A DNA stretch of 64,000 nt from Closterium sp. Naga37s-1 (lineage: Eukaryota; Streptophyta; Zygnematophyceae; Desmidiales; Closteriaceae). Positions 30,401 through 41,555 of this stretch are shown piece after piece. Under the pieces are notes generated by a model. It saw only the letters and a list, made by a program, of their open reading frames with translations, ran no database searches and was not told the DNA's origin. Position numbers and translations under genes: made by a program. Position 1 is the first letter of the stretch; each line of letters opens with the position of its first letter. The DNA lies in assembly GCA_947471745.1 (NCBI GenBank), contig CANJKZ010000724.1:3391501-3455500 (forward strand), given 5' to 3'.

Positions 30401-32262
30401 AGAGAAGAAAAGAGAGGAGGAGGAGAGGAGAAGACAGGAGGCAGAGAGGAGAAGAGAGGAGGCAGAAAGGAGAAGGGATGAGGCAGAAAGCAGGATAGAA
30501 GCAGAGAGGAAAAAGGAGGCAGAGTGGGAAAAAGAGGAGGCTGAGAGGAGAAGTGATGAGGCAGAGAGGAGAAGTGAGGAGGCCGAGAGGAGAAGAGAGG
30601 AGGTAAAGAGGGAAAAAGAGGAGGCAGAGAGGAGAAAAGATGAGGCAGAAAGGAGTAGAGATGAGGTAGAGAGAAGAAGTTAGGCATCAGAGAGGGAATT
30701 GGAAAATGCAGAGAGGGGACGGGATCTGGGAGAGAAAGAAAGAGTAGATGCTGAGAGGGATAATGTGTGCAGCAGGAGGGAGAAAGCTGCGCACGGAATG
30801 AGAGTGGAGGAGGAAGTGGCATGCGCGCGAGAGGTGGGTAGGACGTGCAGTGATGGACCGTCTTTGAAGGAGATGAGTGGGAGCAGCGAGGTGGGGAAAG
30901 GCGCTGCCGTGTATGCAGATGGCGTGGGTGTGGCGGGCTTGGGGGAGGAGGTGGCGTGCAGCGATGGCAAGGGCATTGGCAGCGATGGCAAGGGCATTGG
31001 CAGCGATGTGCATGCAAGGGCGCATGCTGGCTGTGCCACTGCTCGCCCTGCTGCACTGCATGCACGTGAGCGGAACAGCGCACTGGGTGTAGTGCTGGCA
31101 GGCAGTTGTGCGCTTGGTGGCAGCAGTAATGGGCATGACACCAGCAACGACACCACTGGTGCTGTCATGGGAGGCGGCCCTGCACGGCACACTACAGCAA
31201 CCCCCTGTGCCGCCGACACCACTAATGCCAACACTGCTTCTTCTGCCACTGCTGCCAGTACTTGCTCCCGTTCCGCCCACACCTCGCATGTCCCTCATAA
31301 CTGGCATGGCTCATATGCCCATGGATCCCATGCTTCGCATTCCTCCCACACATCCCTTTCATCCCACGCCTCGCATGCACCCGCCCCTGGCTCGTGCCAC
31401 TCCTCTCCACCTTTTGTGCCCGCACATGCTGCTGAATTGACCACCACTTGTTCCTGTGCAGCAGATACCCCTATCGGACCAGTGGCCACAGTGGCAGCAG
31501 AAGTCGTGCAGCCCGAAACAAGCAGCGAAGCGCCTGCAGTCACGGCATCAACCAATTCCCACAGCAGCTCGTGCCCCCCCTCTGGTGGTGGGCCTCCACA
31601 CACCATGCTCGCCGCTCGTGCCCCCACCCCTGAACTTCTGCTGAGCCGCCAACACCTTCGCAAAAGCCCCCCTGCTTTGGCTGCTGCTACTGACGTGGTG
31701 GTACAGATACGAGCAGGGGAGGTGAGTTGGAGCAGGCAGGTGAGGGAGGTACAGGGGAAGGTGCAGCGAGCTGCAGCGGCATGGGCACACGTGGAGCGCC
31801 GGGCTGGCCTAGTGGAGGAAACTGCTAGGCAGTTGGTGGCAGAGGTTGAGAGAGCAGAGGAGAAGAGGAGATTGGCAGAGGAGGAGGGCCGATGAAGAGA
31901 GGCGACGGACTGAGGACGAGAGGAGGAGTGCGGAAGAGGATAGGAGGGTAGTGGAGAGTAGATTGAGAGAGGAATTGGGGCAAGCTCAAGAGGAGTTGGT
32001 GCGAGTGAAGGAGGTGGCAAGGAGGAGGCAGGTGGAGGTGGAGCAAGCAATGGAGGCAAAGCGACAGCGTGTGAGAGCTCTCACTCGTTCACTGCTAGCC
32101 TCAGAGGAGCAGAGGAAGATGCTGGTTGCTCTGCTCAGGGCTGCAGAGAGCTTTGGAGGTATGTCTCTATGGCAGTTTCTTCATCTCTCCTCTCTTCTCC
32201 CTTTGGGCCTTCGTTGCTCGTGTTATTCCTTCTGGGACTTGAGATGTTCAGGGGCTTCTTGA
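27441..32262 (+). pseudogene. Large Glu/Arg-rich coiled-coil ORF series, broken, no known family
   Basis: Coding-like frames run 27441-30163 (one TGA at 28070), then after a frame change near 30150 to 31895 (TAG at 30681), and after another near 31880 to about 32160. Composition: charged heptad-like coiled coil (ELRCREDALHAELRVVKHLK; later long EEAERRREEAERRR runs, about 30280-30680), Gly/Glu/Cys-rich stretches, and a His/Ser/Thr/Ala-rich low-complexity block (about 31100-31600). A GT at about 32160 (GGAG|GTATGT) could be a splice donor. The first Met in frame lies inside the neighbouring LTR, so the true 5' end appears cut off or displaced by that insertion. A long coiled-coil scaffold would fit but is only a guess. 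Some breaks may be unrecognised introns. Confidence 0.45.
30280..30680 (+). repeat. 21-24-bp imperfect tandem repeat coding for EEAERRR-type coil
   Basis: Units close to GAGGCAGAGAGGAGAAGAGAG repeat with substitutions and keep a multiple-of-three period, giving an uninterrupted charged coil until the TAG at 30681. Confidence 0.75.
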
Positions 32263-32691
32263 CATGCATGACATGCAGCAACACCACACTCGCTCTATGC
32301 TTATGCTTCGCCACTGCCTGTACCTGTGTTGGGGATGCATGCCCGTCCATGCAGGGCTGGATGTGCCATCGTGGTAGACACTGTATAAATGTTAATGGAT
32401 GCCTGTTCATGCAAAAAAACGCTGTGTTCTCAGATGAGTGATTATACGTTGCAATACTTGGTATCCTAAAATGACAATAACCAGTAATTACAGTTCGGTT
32501 GTGTATAGGACTGCCTACGGTACCATTATTTTCTTCCCATTTCCGTTCGCTTTCTTTCCTTTACTCAAGGAGTTTCTAATGCGGCGACAAGAGGCAAAAC
32601 CCGGAACGCTTGTGTGCAGTAATGGTTCAAGGATTGTCGGATTGGGATACATGTGTATTGTATCTTACTGTACTTGCACTTTAGCGAGTAC
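32263..32691. other. Spacer left of E3
   Basis: No gene or repeat recognised. The E3 target-duplication copy AACCC lies at 32692-32696. Confidence 0.5.
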
Positions 32692-32696
32692 AACCC

Positions 32697-32827
32697 TGTC
32701 ACATTGCATTTGTTATCTCTAGACTGTAGTGGGGCATACTCTAAGGAGTACAATACTTAAAGGTCATTTCTAGTAGTTGTACTTATTCTTCCCCACTAGT
32801 CAATCATTCCTACGTTCTATTCTGACA
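32697..32827 (+). repeat. E3 5' LTR (131 bp)
   Basis: TGTCACATTGCATTTG ... CTATTCTGACA, followed at 32828 by primer site TGGTATTCAGAGCAGG, which has one extra base relative to the usual TGGTATCAGAGC. Confidence 0.9.
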
Positions 32828-32896
32828 TGGTATTCAGAGCAGGTCCCTCCGTAGGACCGCTCCGTTAGGGCCCACCAACCGTACGTACTGCCCCAA

Positions 32897-33470
32897 GAGC
32901 TGCTGCCGTCGCGCTGCTGCCCTGCCCTGCCCAGTGCTGTCGCGCTGCCCTGCCCCGTGCTGCCCCGCCGCACACTGCCCTGCTCGCCGCACGCTGCCCT
33001 GCTTGCCGCGCGCTGCCCTGCTCGCCGCGCGTGACCTGCGCCACGCACGCACGCAGCTTGCGCCCTGCCCGCACGCGTGCCTACGCGCGCCCTGCTCGCA
33101 CGCGCGCTGCCTACGAGCGCCCTGCCCGCGCGCGCGCTGCCTACACGCGCCCTGCCCTGCTGCCCGCGCCCTGCTGCCCTGCAGTCCGTGCGCCGCCCTG
33201 CCCTGCAGCCCGCGCGCCGCCCTGCCCTACAGCCCGCGCGCTGCCCTGCCCTGCTGCCCGCACGTTGCCCTGCCCTGGAGCCCGCGCACCGCCCTGCCCT
33301 GCAGCCCGCGCGCTGCACTGCCCTGCTGCCTGCACACCCTGCAGCCCGCGCGCTGCCCTGCCCGTGTAGCCCACGCGCTGCCCTGCCCGTGTAGCCCTGC
33401 GGCCTGCGCGCCGCCCTGGCCTGCAGCCTGCGCGCTGCCCTGCCCTGCAGCCAGTGCACTGCCTTGCCAC
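32897..33470 (+). repeat. GC-rich leader repeats of E3
   Basis: Imperfect tandem units around CCCGCGCGCTGCCCTGCCCTG and relatives between primer site and first ATG. Same position and character as the E1/E2 leaders but a different unit. Confidence 0.75.
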
Positions 33471-33558
33471 TACAGCGACTGCCGCTACTACTACAGCTGC
33501 AACTACAGCGGTCGCTTCTGACGCCCTTGCGCCGCTGCTACTGACTGCCACTGCCTGT

Positions 33559-36500
33559 CATGGCCACTATCACTATCGTAACAGCGTCTGGCGGTGGACA
33601 ACAGCAACAGTGTCAGTCAGAGACTCTATTGCTGCAGCAACTTCGCGAGTGGGTTGTGCGGCAAGGTCGCTCTGGTCCGAGAGCTTGGGATTTCATGCGT
33701 GATGGAGCAACTGGAAAGCAGCGGCAGTGTCTGGCGGTACTTTCTGAGTGATTGTTGATGACTACACGCGCTACACCATGATCTTCCCCTTGCGGAGCAA
33801 GGCGGATGTCTGCGGTGTTTTGATCGACTGGATCATAACTGTTTTTCGCCAGCTGAGCGCTCGGTTTCAGTAGGACCTCCCGGTCCTGCGACTGCACTCT
33901 GACAGAAGCGGCGAGTTTTCCTCCGGCCTCCTTCAGGACTTTTGTCGTGCGGGGGGCATAGCCCAGTCGTTTACGCTTCCGGCCTTTCCACAGCAGAATG
34001 TGATTGGTGAGCGTCGGATTGGCTTGATCATGGAGGTTGCTCGCACCTCCATGATCCATTTGGCTGCTCTCCATTTTCTGTAGCCGTTTGCGGTTCGATA
34101 TGCCGCGCATCAGCTCAACCTCTGGCCCCGTGTCTCTATGCCAGAGACCTCGCCTACACTGCGTTGGACGGGGGAGGTTGGCGATGCGTCGGCGTTTCGG
34201 GTATGGGGCACGCTCTCCCTTATCCACGATACCACCGCAGACAAGCTCTCTCCTCGCACTCTTCGCTGCGTCTTCGTTGGCTTCCCCACCGACGCCCCGC
34301 TCTGGCAATTTTACCACCCTGCCTCACTCCGCATCCTGTCCTCACAAGACGTCACCTTTGACGAGTCGGTCTGCTTCTACCGTCTCCACCCGCACATGTC
34401 CTCCTCACTCTCTTCTTGGTTCCAGGTCCCCCCCCCCCCGGTAGACCCCCTCCCCCCACAGGGTCCTGATCGCTCAGGTGTGTCTTAGGTCGACCCACCC
34501 CCCTTGGTTGAGCCTTTGGAGGTCTCCTCTGACACCTCTGGCCCAGCTGAAAGGGGTGACCCCGCTGCTGACAACACGGCAGCCACTCGCCGCTCCCCGC
34601 GCTTGGGGACCCCTCCTTGTTTTCCGCCTTGGCCGTCTTCGCCGCCTCCGCAGCCTGTCGCTGAGAACTCTGGTGCTGCTGGGGTGGTGACCCTGAGGTT
34701 GTGGACTCTGGGGGTGCTGGTCCGCGGGTTGCAGAGTCTGGGGGTGCTGGTTCTGGGGGTGCTGAATGCTGACTCTGGGGGTGCCGGTTCTGGGGGTGCT
34801 GACACTGGGGGTGTTGCGAGTCCTAGTGGTGGTGGAGTTGTAGGTGCTCTTGCTGGGGGTTCTGGCATTGGACAGTAGTAGCAGTCTCGTAGACAGGAGA
34901 CCCTCTCGTTGCAGCGGCTTCGCGACTGGGTTGTTCGGCAAGGCAGTCCTGGTGGTGGAGGCTATGGTACTGGAGCTGCTGGTACTGGAGGTACTGGAGC
35001 TGCTGGTGCTGGAGGTACTAGAGCTGGAGGTGCTGGAGGTACTGCAGCTGCTGGTGGTACTGGAGATGCTGGTGCTGGAGGTACTAGAGCTGGAGGTGCT
35101 GGAGGTACTGGAGCTGCTGGTGCTGGAGGTACTTGAGCTGCTGGTGCTGGAGGTGCTAGAGCTGGAGGTGCAGGAAGTACTGGAGCTGCTGGTGCTGGAG
35201 GTGCTAGAGCTACAGATACTGGAGGTACTAGAGCTGCTGGTGCTGGAGGTGCTAGAGCTGGAGGTGCTGGAGGTACTGGGGCTGCTGGTGCTGGAGGTGC
35301 TAGCGCTGAAGGTGCTGGAGGTACTAGAGCTGCTGGTGCTGGAGGTACTAGAACTGGAGATGTTGGAGGTACTGGAGTTGCTAGTGCTGGAAGTGCTGGA
35401 GCTAGAGGTGTTGGAGGTGCTAGAGCTAGAGGTGCTGGAGGTGCTGGAGCTGCTCGTGCTAGAGGTGTTGGTGCTGGAGGTACTGGAGCTGCTGCTGCTA
35501 GAGGTGCTAGAGCTGGAGGTGCTGGAGGTACAGGAGCTGCTGGTGCTGGAGGTGCTAGAGCTGCTGGTGCTGGAGGTGCTAGAGATAGAGGTATTGGAGG
35601 TACTGCAGCTGCTGGTGCTGTTGGTACTGGAGCTGGAGGTGTTGGAGGTACTGGAGTTGGAGGTACTGGAGGTGCTGAAGCTAATGGTTCTAGAGGTACT
35701 GGAGGTGCTGGCGCTGCTGGCGGTACGGCTACTGCGCCGCGCCGACCGTTTTTCTACCCGCAGCCGCAATCGTCCCTGCCACCGCCTTGCTCAGCACTTT
35801 GTCAGGTTCTTAGTCTTCCGTCTTCCACTGTCCTTACTCCACCTCTCTTGTGTCCTCCGCTTGACCACTCATAGCTGGAGCTACTGTCTGGCTCTCCACT
35901 CCCTGCTCCTTCTCCCTACCCTTAGCGGACAGGCTCCCTAGTAGAGCGTCGTGCGTCTGAGTCTCGTCCTGCCTCCCCTGTTCGTAGTGTCAGTCGTGCT
36001 CGTCGTCTTCAACCTCCACCTATCCCCGGCACGCACATTATGACACTTCATCCTTCCTATGTTCCACTACGTCTTGCTCTGCTGTCTCCTCCGGCGTCCT
36101 CTCTTCCTGACGTTCCTGACCCTGAGTCCGACCTTGCTCGTGGTGCTAGTCCTACTGTCGCTCGTCTCCTCGCCACTGTAGTCACTGACCCTTTATTTGA
36201 GTCTACTGCTGCGTCTGTCCTCGTCACTGAGCTAGTCGACTTTGCTGCTACCCGTCGTCTCGAATACGTCGCAAGTCTTGTTACTGAGTCTGAGTCTGTT
36301 TGTCCTCCATCCGTCGGGGGTGAGCTTGCCCTTAGCTGTGACGTCCTTGAGGATAGGTAGTTTGAGCTTGAGTGTCTCGCGGCCACTTTACCTCGTTTCG
36401 CATCCATGCTGCTTTGCCCTGAGGGAGACCCCAATGCACTTGACATCCCCACCTTGCGCTCTGACGAAGAGGCGATCACAGGTGAGTACCCTTCTCAGTG

Positions 36501-38020
36501 GCAGACAGCCATGGATGCAGAGATGGCTTCCTGGAAATCCACAGGCACCTACGTCGACGAGGTTCATCCTACTGGGCGAACATAGTCGATGGCATGTGGA
36601 TTTTTAGAGTGAAGCGGCCACTGGGTACTCCGTCTGCCTTCAAGGCGCGTTACGTTGCTCGAGGCTTCAGTCAGCGACAAAGAGTCGACTTCTTCCAGAC
36701 CTTCTCCCCCACCCCAAAGATGATCACTCTTCGGTTGTTGCTGCACGTTGTTGCACAGCGTGACTACGAGCTGCACTCCCTCGACTTCTCCACAACTTTC
36801 TTGCAGGACAGCCTTCACGAAGAGATCTGGCTGCGCCGCCCACCTTGCTTCACTGGGTTGTTTCCTGAGGGTACCTAGTGGAGCCTCAGGCGGCCGGTCT
36901 ACGGTCTCGGCCAGGCGCCCCGCGAGTGGCACGACACACTGAGGACGATACTTGCGGCTCTTGGGTTTGCTCCTTCGACTGCTGACCCGTCGCTGTTTTT
37001 GCGCACCGACCCTGGTCTTCCGCCGTTCTACATCCTCGTGTACGTCGACGACTTGGTCTTTGCTACTGCTGACATAGAGGCACTGAGCCTTGTGAAGGCG
37101 GAGCTGCAGAAGAGACACACCTGCACTGACCTGGGTGGGCTGCACAACCGTTTTGGCTTGCAGATCACTCGAGACAGAGCACGGTGCACCATCACTGTGA
37201 CTCAGTCACACATGGTGCATCGGGTCCTTCAGCGCTTTGGCTTCCAGTTCTCCTTGCCAGAGTCCACTCTTTTGCCTATAGGCCACTCGCTCTCAGCTCC
37301 ACCTTCGAACGAGTCCGTAGAGCAAAGTGGCCCGTATCTAGAGCTTGTAGGCTGCCTCATGTATATGATGACGTGCACACGACCTGACCTCGCGTACCCT
37401 CTCAGCATCCTTGCTCGCTTCGTTGCCCTCGAGAGACACAGGAAGGAGCACTGGACAGCTGCACGGAGGGTACTACATTACTTGTGCAGTACATCGAGCA
37501 TGGGACTCGTGCTTGGAGGACGGGGTCCAGTGGTACTCACATAACACTCCGACGCTTCTTGGGCCGATGACCAGGTGACTCAGTGGTCGTCACACGGTTA
37601 CTCTTTCAGTCTCGGCTCTGGATCTCTCTCATGGAGGACCACTCGTTCATCTTTTGTGCTTGGTTCCAGCTGTGAGGCTGAGATCTACGCTGGGGCCATG
37701 GTTGCACAGGAGTTACGCTGGCTGACATACCTGCTGACCGACTTGGGTGAGCGGCCTCGTTCTCCTCCAGTTCTGTACGTCGACAACAAGGCCATGATTG
37801 CCTTGTGTCAGGAGCACAGACTAGAGCACAGAACGAAGCAAATTGCTCTTCATTACTTTCTTGCACGGGAGCTGCAGCAGTGTGGCGCCTTGCTTACGTG
37901 GCCTCTCGGGCCAACACTGCTGATGTCTTCACCAAGGCCCTTGGCTTTGGTGATCATCAGTGTTTCTGCACTGCTCTAGGTCTTGTACCTACTCTGCCTC
38001 ACCTGTTGGTTGCTTGACTT
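33559..38020 (+). pseudogene. E3 gag remnant and pol, multiply interrupted
   Basis: Recognisable order: gag-like remnant (33559-33750), integrase from VDDYTRYTMIFPLRSKADV (about 33760) through LHSDRSGEF and FPQQNVIGERRIG, linker repeat (34967-35730), then RT from about 36500 with WIFRVKRPLG, SLDFSTTFLQDSL and YVDDLVFA (about 37040), RNase H with CEAEIYAGAMVAQELRW (about 37672) and NTADVFTKA (about 37915). In-frame TAG codons at 33871, 34081, 34486, 34875, 34878, 35923, 36358 and 36876, TAA at 37542, TGA at 33748, plus frame changes near 36565 and 37885. Several TAGs replace Gln where E2 has CAG (34875, 34878, 36358, 36876). Confidence 0.85.
34967..35730 (+). repeat. Minisatellite filling the E3 integrase-RT linker
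   Basis: About thirty units near GGTGCTGGAGGTACTGGAGC in 24/27-bp multiples. In the pol sense the start reads as Gly/Thr/Ala repeats (GTGAAGTGGTGAAGAGGT); another frame stays open as LEVLELLV repeats, which I regard as a shadow. It is the counterpart of the shorter Gly/Ala/Glu linker of E1 and E2, much expanded. Confidence 0.85.
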
Positions 38021-38268
38021 GTTTTGTACTGTGATCTGTAATATATAGAGATATATACCTACATGCTTGCTCTTGCTAGGTTCTGATCACTGTACTGCTT
38101 ATGCTTTTATAACTCTGCATGTGAACTGGCCTTGTGGTCGCTTGCTTGTAGTCAGACTGCGTGGTGATATTGAGATCCACCCTGAGCTTTGCATTTCTTT
38201 GTTCATTTGCTTGACGGGTCTTGTGACCGTCTGTTGTGTTTGCTATCCCCCACTTTGCCTATGGGGTG

Positions 38269-38399
38269 TGTCAAATTGCATTTGTTATCTCTAGGCTATA
38301 GTGAGGCATACTCGAAGGAGTACAACACTTTAGGTCATTCCTAGTACGTATACTCATTGTTCCCCACTAGTCAATCAATCCTACGTTCTATTTCTGACA
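38269..38399 (+). repeat. E3 3' LTR (131 bp)
   Basis: TGTCAAATTGCATTTG ... CTATTTCTGACA, preceded by CCCACTTTGCCTATGGGGTG as polypurine tract. Confidence 0.9.
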
Positions 38400-38404
38400 A
38401 ACTC

Positions 38405-39297
38405 GAGGACCACACTTTAGCCCGGTTCAGTTTACAATTCCACCTCAAACCACACCCGAGTCGCCCCCGCACGTCCTCGCTCTCTGACATTTTTGTCTGT
38501 TTGTCTGAGTTTCCGTACAGATTGTTTCCTGTTAATATGATTTTCTAGAAATAGATTTGTACATTATTTCATCTGGTTGATAAGAAATTATTTTTTGTTT
38601 TCATACAATTCATCAGAATTGTAGTCTATGTTTCGTCTAAAATCGAATCATGTTTGACTGTGAAGATTTCCCGCAAAACATGCTGTGATAGGGCGAATCT
38701 GTTGTCAGGGCGAATCTGCCCCTGTAATAGCCTGTTTCTTACAAAGCAGTCGCTTGTTACAAGAGATTCGACCTTCATAACAGCCTGTTAGGTTGAATCT
38801 CTTGTAATAAGTGACTGCTTTGCGAATTTTTGCTACATGAACCTCGTAACAACTTCTTGCTAAAATTTGGCGGCATCACGAATGTTGGCGATCATGATTC
38901 CCTTGTCGCGCATCGTCTATCGGTGAAACAATCTTGTCGGACTGTTTGAAGTCAAAAGAAGTGTGTCAAGGCTATATTCCAAGCAAAAGAGGCAGGGCTA
39001 GTGATGTTGTTCGCAGTTGGGCGAGTCGTGACTGAAACTTCTCCTCTATATTCTCTTTGGGCAGCAGCAACAAAAATATCGCTCCTAAGGCCGTCAGTTT
39101 CTTGCCCCGTTAGGGCTTCGCAGGCAGAGATTTGACGCGCCATTCTACTGGCTGCGACCAACCACTGTATTATGTGCGAATCACTTGATCAGTGCTGAGA
39201 AACTTGTTTGTTCGGAGGCATAAAAATCAACCTCATAACAAGTTGGGCCCTGTGCGACGACCAACTTGTTCGGAAGTTAGTTCTTACGAGGCCCTAA
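38405..39297. other. Spacer with inverted repeats, left of pogo-like gene
   Basis: No ORF supported. Besides the hairpin at 38734-38821 it holds inverted words around AACAAGTTGG/CCAACTTGTT (about 39238-39275), possibly terminal-repeat material of the adjoining DNA transposon. Confidence 0.45.
38734..38821. repeat. Long imperfect hairpin, about 35-bp arms
   Basis: The arm from CAAAGCAGTCGCTTGTTACA (about 38735) is inverted as TGTAATAAGTGACTGCTTTG (about 38800-38819), with about three mismatches over 35 bp and a loop of about 17 nt. The unit also contains GAGATTCGACCTT/AGGTTGAATCTC. Confidence 0.8.
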
Positions 39298-40560
39298 ATG
39301 CGGCCTAACAACAGCAACATCCGCGTGCGTGGCGGTGCGTACCCAGAAATGGAGTGCCGAATGGCTCGCTGGAGTGCCAACGCGGGCCCGGCCGGCATGC
39401 CGCTCACCCTGGCGAATATTCGAGACCATGTCACGAACATTGCTGGGGACATGGAGCTGCCGGCGACATTTCGTTGTTCCATCGGCTGGGTTCGCCGAGC
39501 GCTACACCGTCAGGGTGTCAGGTGCATTTCTGCATCTGGCGAGGCAGCTGACCAGGACCGTGGAGCGGCTCGTACGACTCAGGAGAAGCGCCTGCAACTC
39601 CTCATGCATCTCTCTTTGCGGTCGCGAGACGTGTACAACTTCGACGAAACGGCTCTGTACATATTGGTGCTGCCACGCAAGACGTACGGCAATGGCCGTG
39701 TGGTGGGGCAGAAGGTGGCAAAGGTGCGACTTACTGTCGGATTTCTCGTCAATGCCGACATATTGCATGCTTTCTGCCCATTGGTGATCTCAAGGCGAAG
39801 TGCTCTCACGATTTTCGCCCCAACTATAACCCCGATGAGCTCTGCTACTAGCGTAGCAATGCCAAGGCCCTTGGATGACGTCATGGGTGAGTGTTTCTAG
39901 TTGGTTTATGTTCATGTTCATTGCTTCAGTTTATGCCTTATGACTTTTGTTTTGTTCTTTCCCTTGACGCTATATCACTGCTAGTGCAAGGTACCTCCCA
40001 CATCAAACTTACTTTCCCTATTCCCATTGCAGCTATTCACCCACTTCATCGAGTAGTTGAATGCTGCCATGTATGCCGAGGATCGGCACATAGTCATAAT
40101 TCTCGACAACGCGAGTAGCCACGTGCTCAAATCTGACGGCGTAACTTTGAAGGACCTGTTCGGGTTCCGCACGCGCACGCTCATAAACATCCATCTCGTC
40201 TACCTCCCTTCGAGCACCACATGCTTCACCCAATCCCTTGACCAGGGGCTCATCGCCATGGTGAAGGCGCGGTACCGCTAGCATTGGCTTTGCTCGTTGA
40301 CCGCAATGTGGTCCGCCAGCGGTGCCACGTCTGCGATGGCTTGCTTCAAACCGAACCTTCACGACATCTTGGCTTGGCTGAGCGACGCGTAGATAAACAT
40401 CGAGAGGTGCACAATCCAGCGGTGCTTTTGGCGCACGAGATGCCTACCGTGTGTGTGGGCCATGAATCTGCCTCACGTTGGCGACGGCAATGGCGGAAAC
40501 GGTGGCAACGGCGGTGCAGGCGGCGACGGCGCTGCCGACATCGGACTCGATGAAGCCGTG
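39298..40560 (+). pseudogene. pogo/Tigger-like DDE transposase, broken
   Basis: DNA-transposon transposase of the Tc1/mariner-pogo group (DDE_1 superfamily with CENP-B-like helix-turn-helix). The first part (39298-39885) has a DNA-binding-like region (FRCSIGWVRRALHRQG, about 39470) and the first catalytic Asp in VYNFDETALYI (about 39630). A probable intron runs from about 39886 (GTGAGT) to 40032 (GCAG). The second part has the second Asp in IVIILDNASSHVLK (about 40090) and the third in TQSLDQGLIAMVKA (about 40230); family members usually have QPLDQG here. In-frame TAG codons at 40054, 40279 and 40390 break it. The downstream Gly/Asn/Asp-rich stretch (40484-40560) may be its tail. Terminal repeats not identified. 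Confidence 0.75.
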
Positions 40561-41555
40561 GGCGACGTCGGCATCTTGATCGACAAGCCTCGGCCTCAGG
40601 TTGGGCTCGATGCCAGCGGCGGACTTCGTCGCCATTGACGACAACCATCCTACGTGCGCCGAGCCGGGCAAGGATCCTCTCGCGACCGAGCCGCCGGTGT
40701 TGCCGACCATTGAGATGTGGGAGGCCCCCACCACCATGCAGGCTGTCTACAAAGATAGTGGCTCGGCCGAGAGGATCGGGCTGTGAAGGGGCTTGAGGGC
40801 CCTTAGAGGAGTGGTTTTCTCCTCCTGGGTCACATGTGCACATTTGACACAAATGGTCCGTCATATTGAGGGTGTTGCATGGGAACAAATGTGGATGTTG
40901 TCACGCAATTAATAAAGGCAGCAGTGGAGGCAATAGGATATATGGAACCTTGATATAATTATGTGACAGAGTAGGGTAGAAGGAAAGAAGTAGCGAGAAC
41001 AAAGGGAAGGCGGGAACCGAACCTAGAACGACCCAACCTAAGCAGTAAGCACCCGAAAAGTAGCAAAGGCAATGGTAAATGCTAGGATTGTAATAAGGGA
41101 AGCAGTGGGTCATACGCCAACTGCTTGCTTGTTTGTTTTCTCAATTAGCTAAGGGCAGTTTTCCTACCCTAGCTAGGAAAGCAAGTTCAAGCAATAGTCA
41201 GCCAGCCGGGTTAGCCGAACCAATGCGTGCGTTACTCAGACATTTTTAGTGAGGAGACAAGGAGAGGAAGTAACATGACAAGAGAAGAAGCAAGAAGGAG
41301 CTAAGAAAGAAGAGGTATGGCTGGGAGCAGAGCCTGAAGGAGCAAGATTCTGACATTGTTTCATTGGTTGGATGGTGGGTGTTGTTATTTGTGACAAATT
41401 GAGGAATGTTCTGCAATCGCATGCAACAGTGAAGGGGAAAAAGAGTGGTAACCAGGTATACACATTAGCAACAAAACAGACCCACCAACACTATTTGGCA
41501 AAATAGCAAGCGTGTTACAACCTGTGCTTTTTTAAAGCACGTGTAGGTAGTGGCG
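40561..41555. other. Spacer right of pogo-like gene
   Basis: No supported gene. On the minus strand GGTTCGGTTCC (about 41010-41020) has a loose B-box look but no matching A box was recognised. Confidence 0.4.

Larger units (their letters stand above)
32697..38399 (+). mobile_element. Ty1/copia LTR retrotransposon E3, old and decayed
   Basis: Two 131-bp LTRs (32697-32827 and 38269-38399) differ at roughly one position in eight by eye. The flanking pentamers AACCC (32692-32696) and AACTC (38400-38404) match at four of five. Same clan as E1/E2: related LTR, same polypurine tract, GC-rich leader, same pol order. Gag and protease are deleted: a short gag-like start (MATITIVTASGGG at 33559, then LLQQLREWVVRQ) runs almost directly into integrase. 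Many stops and frame changes show it is long dead. Confidence 0.9.

Noticed and set aside
27257..31083. Long minus-strand Pro/Ser/His-rich ORFs (27257-28840, 27780-29201, 28228-29268, 29461-31083)
   Set aside because: Mirror images of the GC-rich Glu/Arg coiled-coil strand; composition explained entirely by the opposite strand.
34474..35941. ORFs of SSTSSTS or LEVLELLV repeats over the E3 linker
   Set aside because: Shadows of the 24/27-bp minisatellite; the pol sense frame is the Gly/Ala one.
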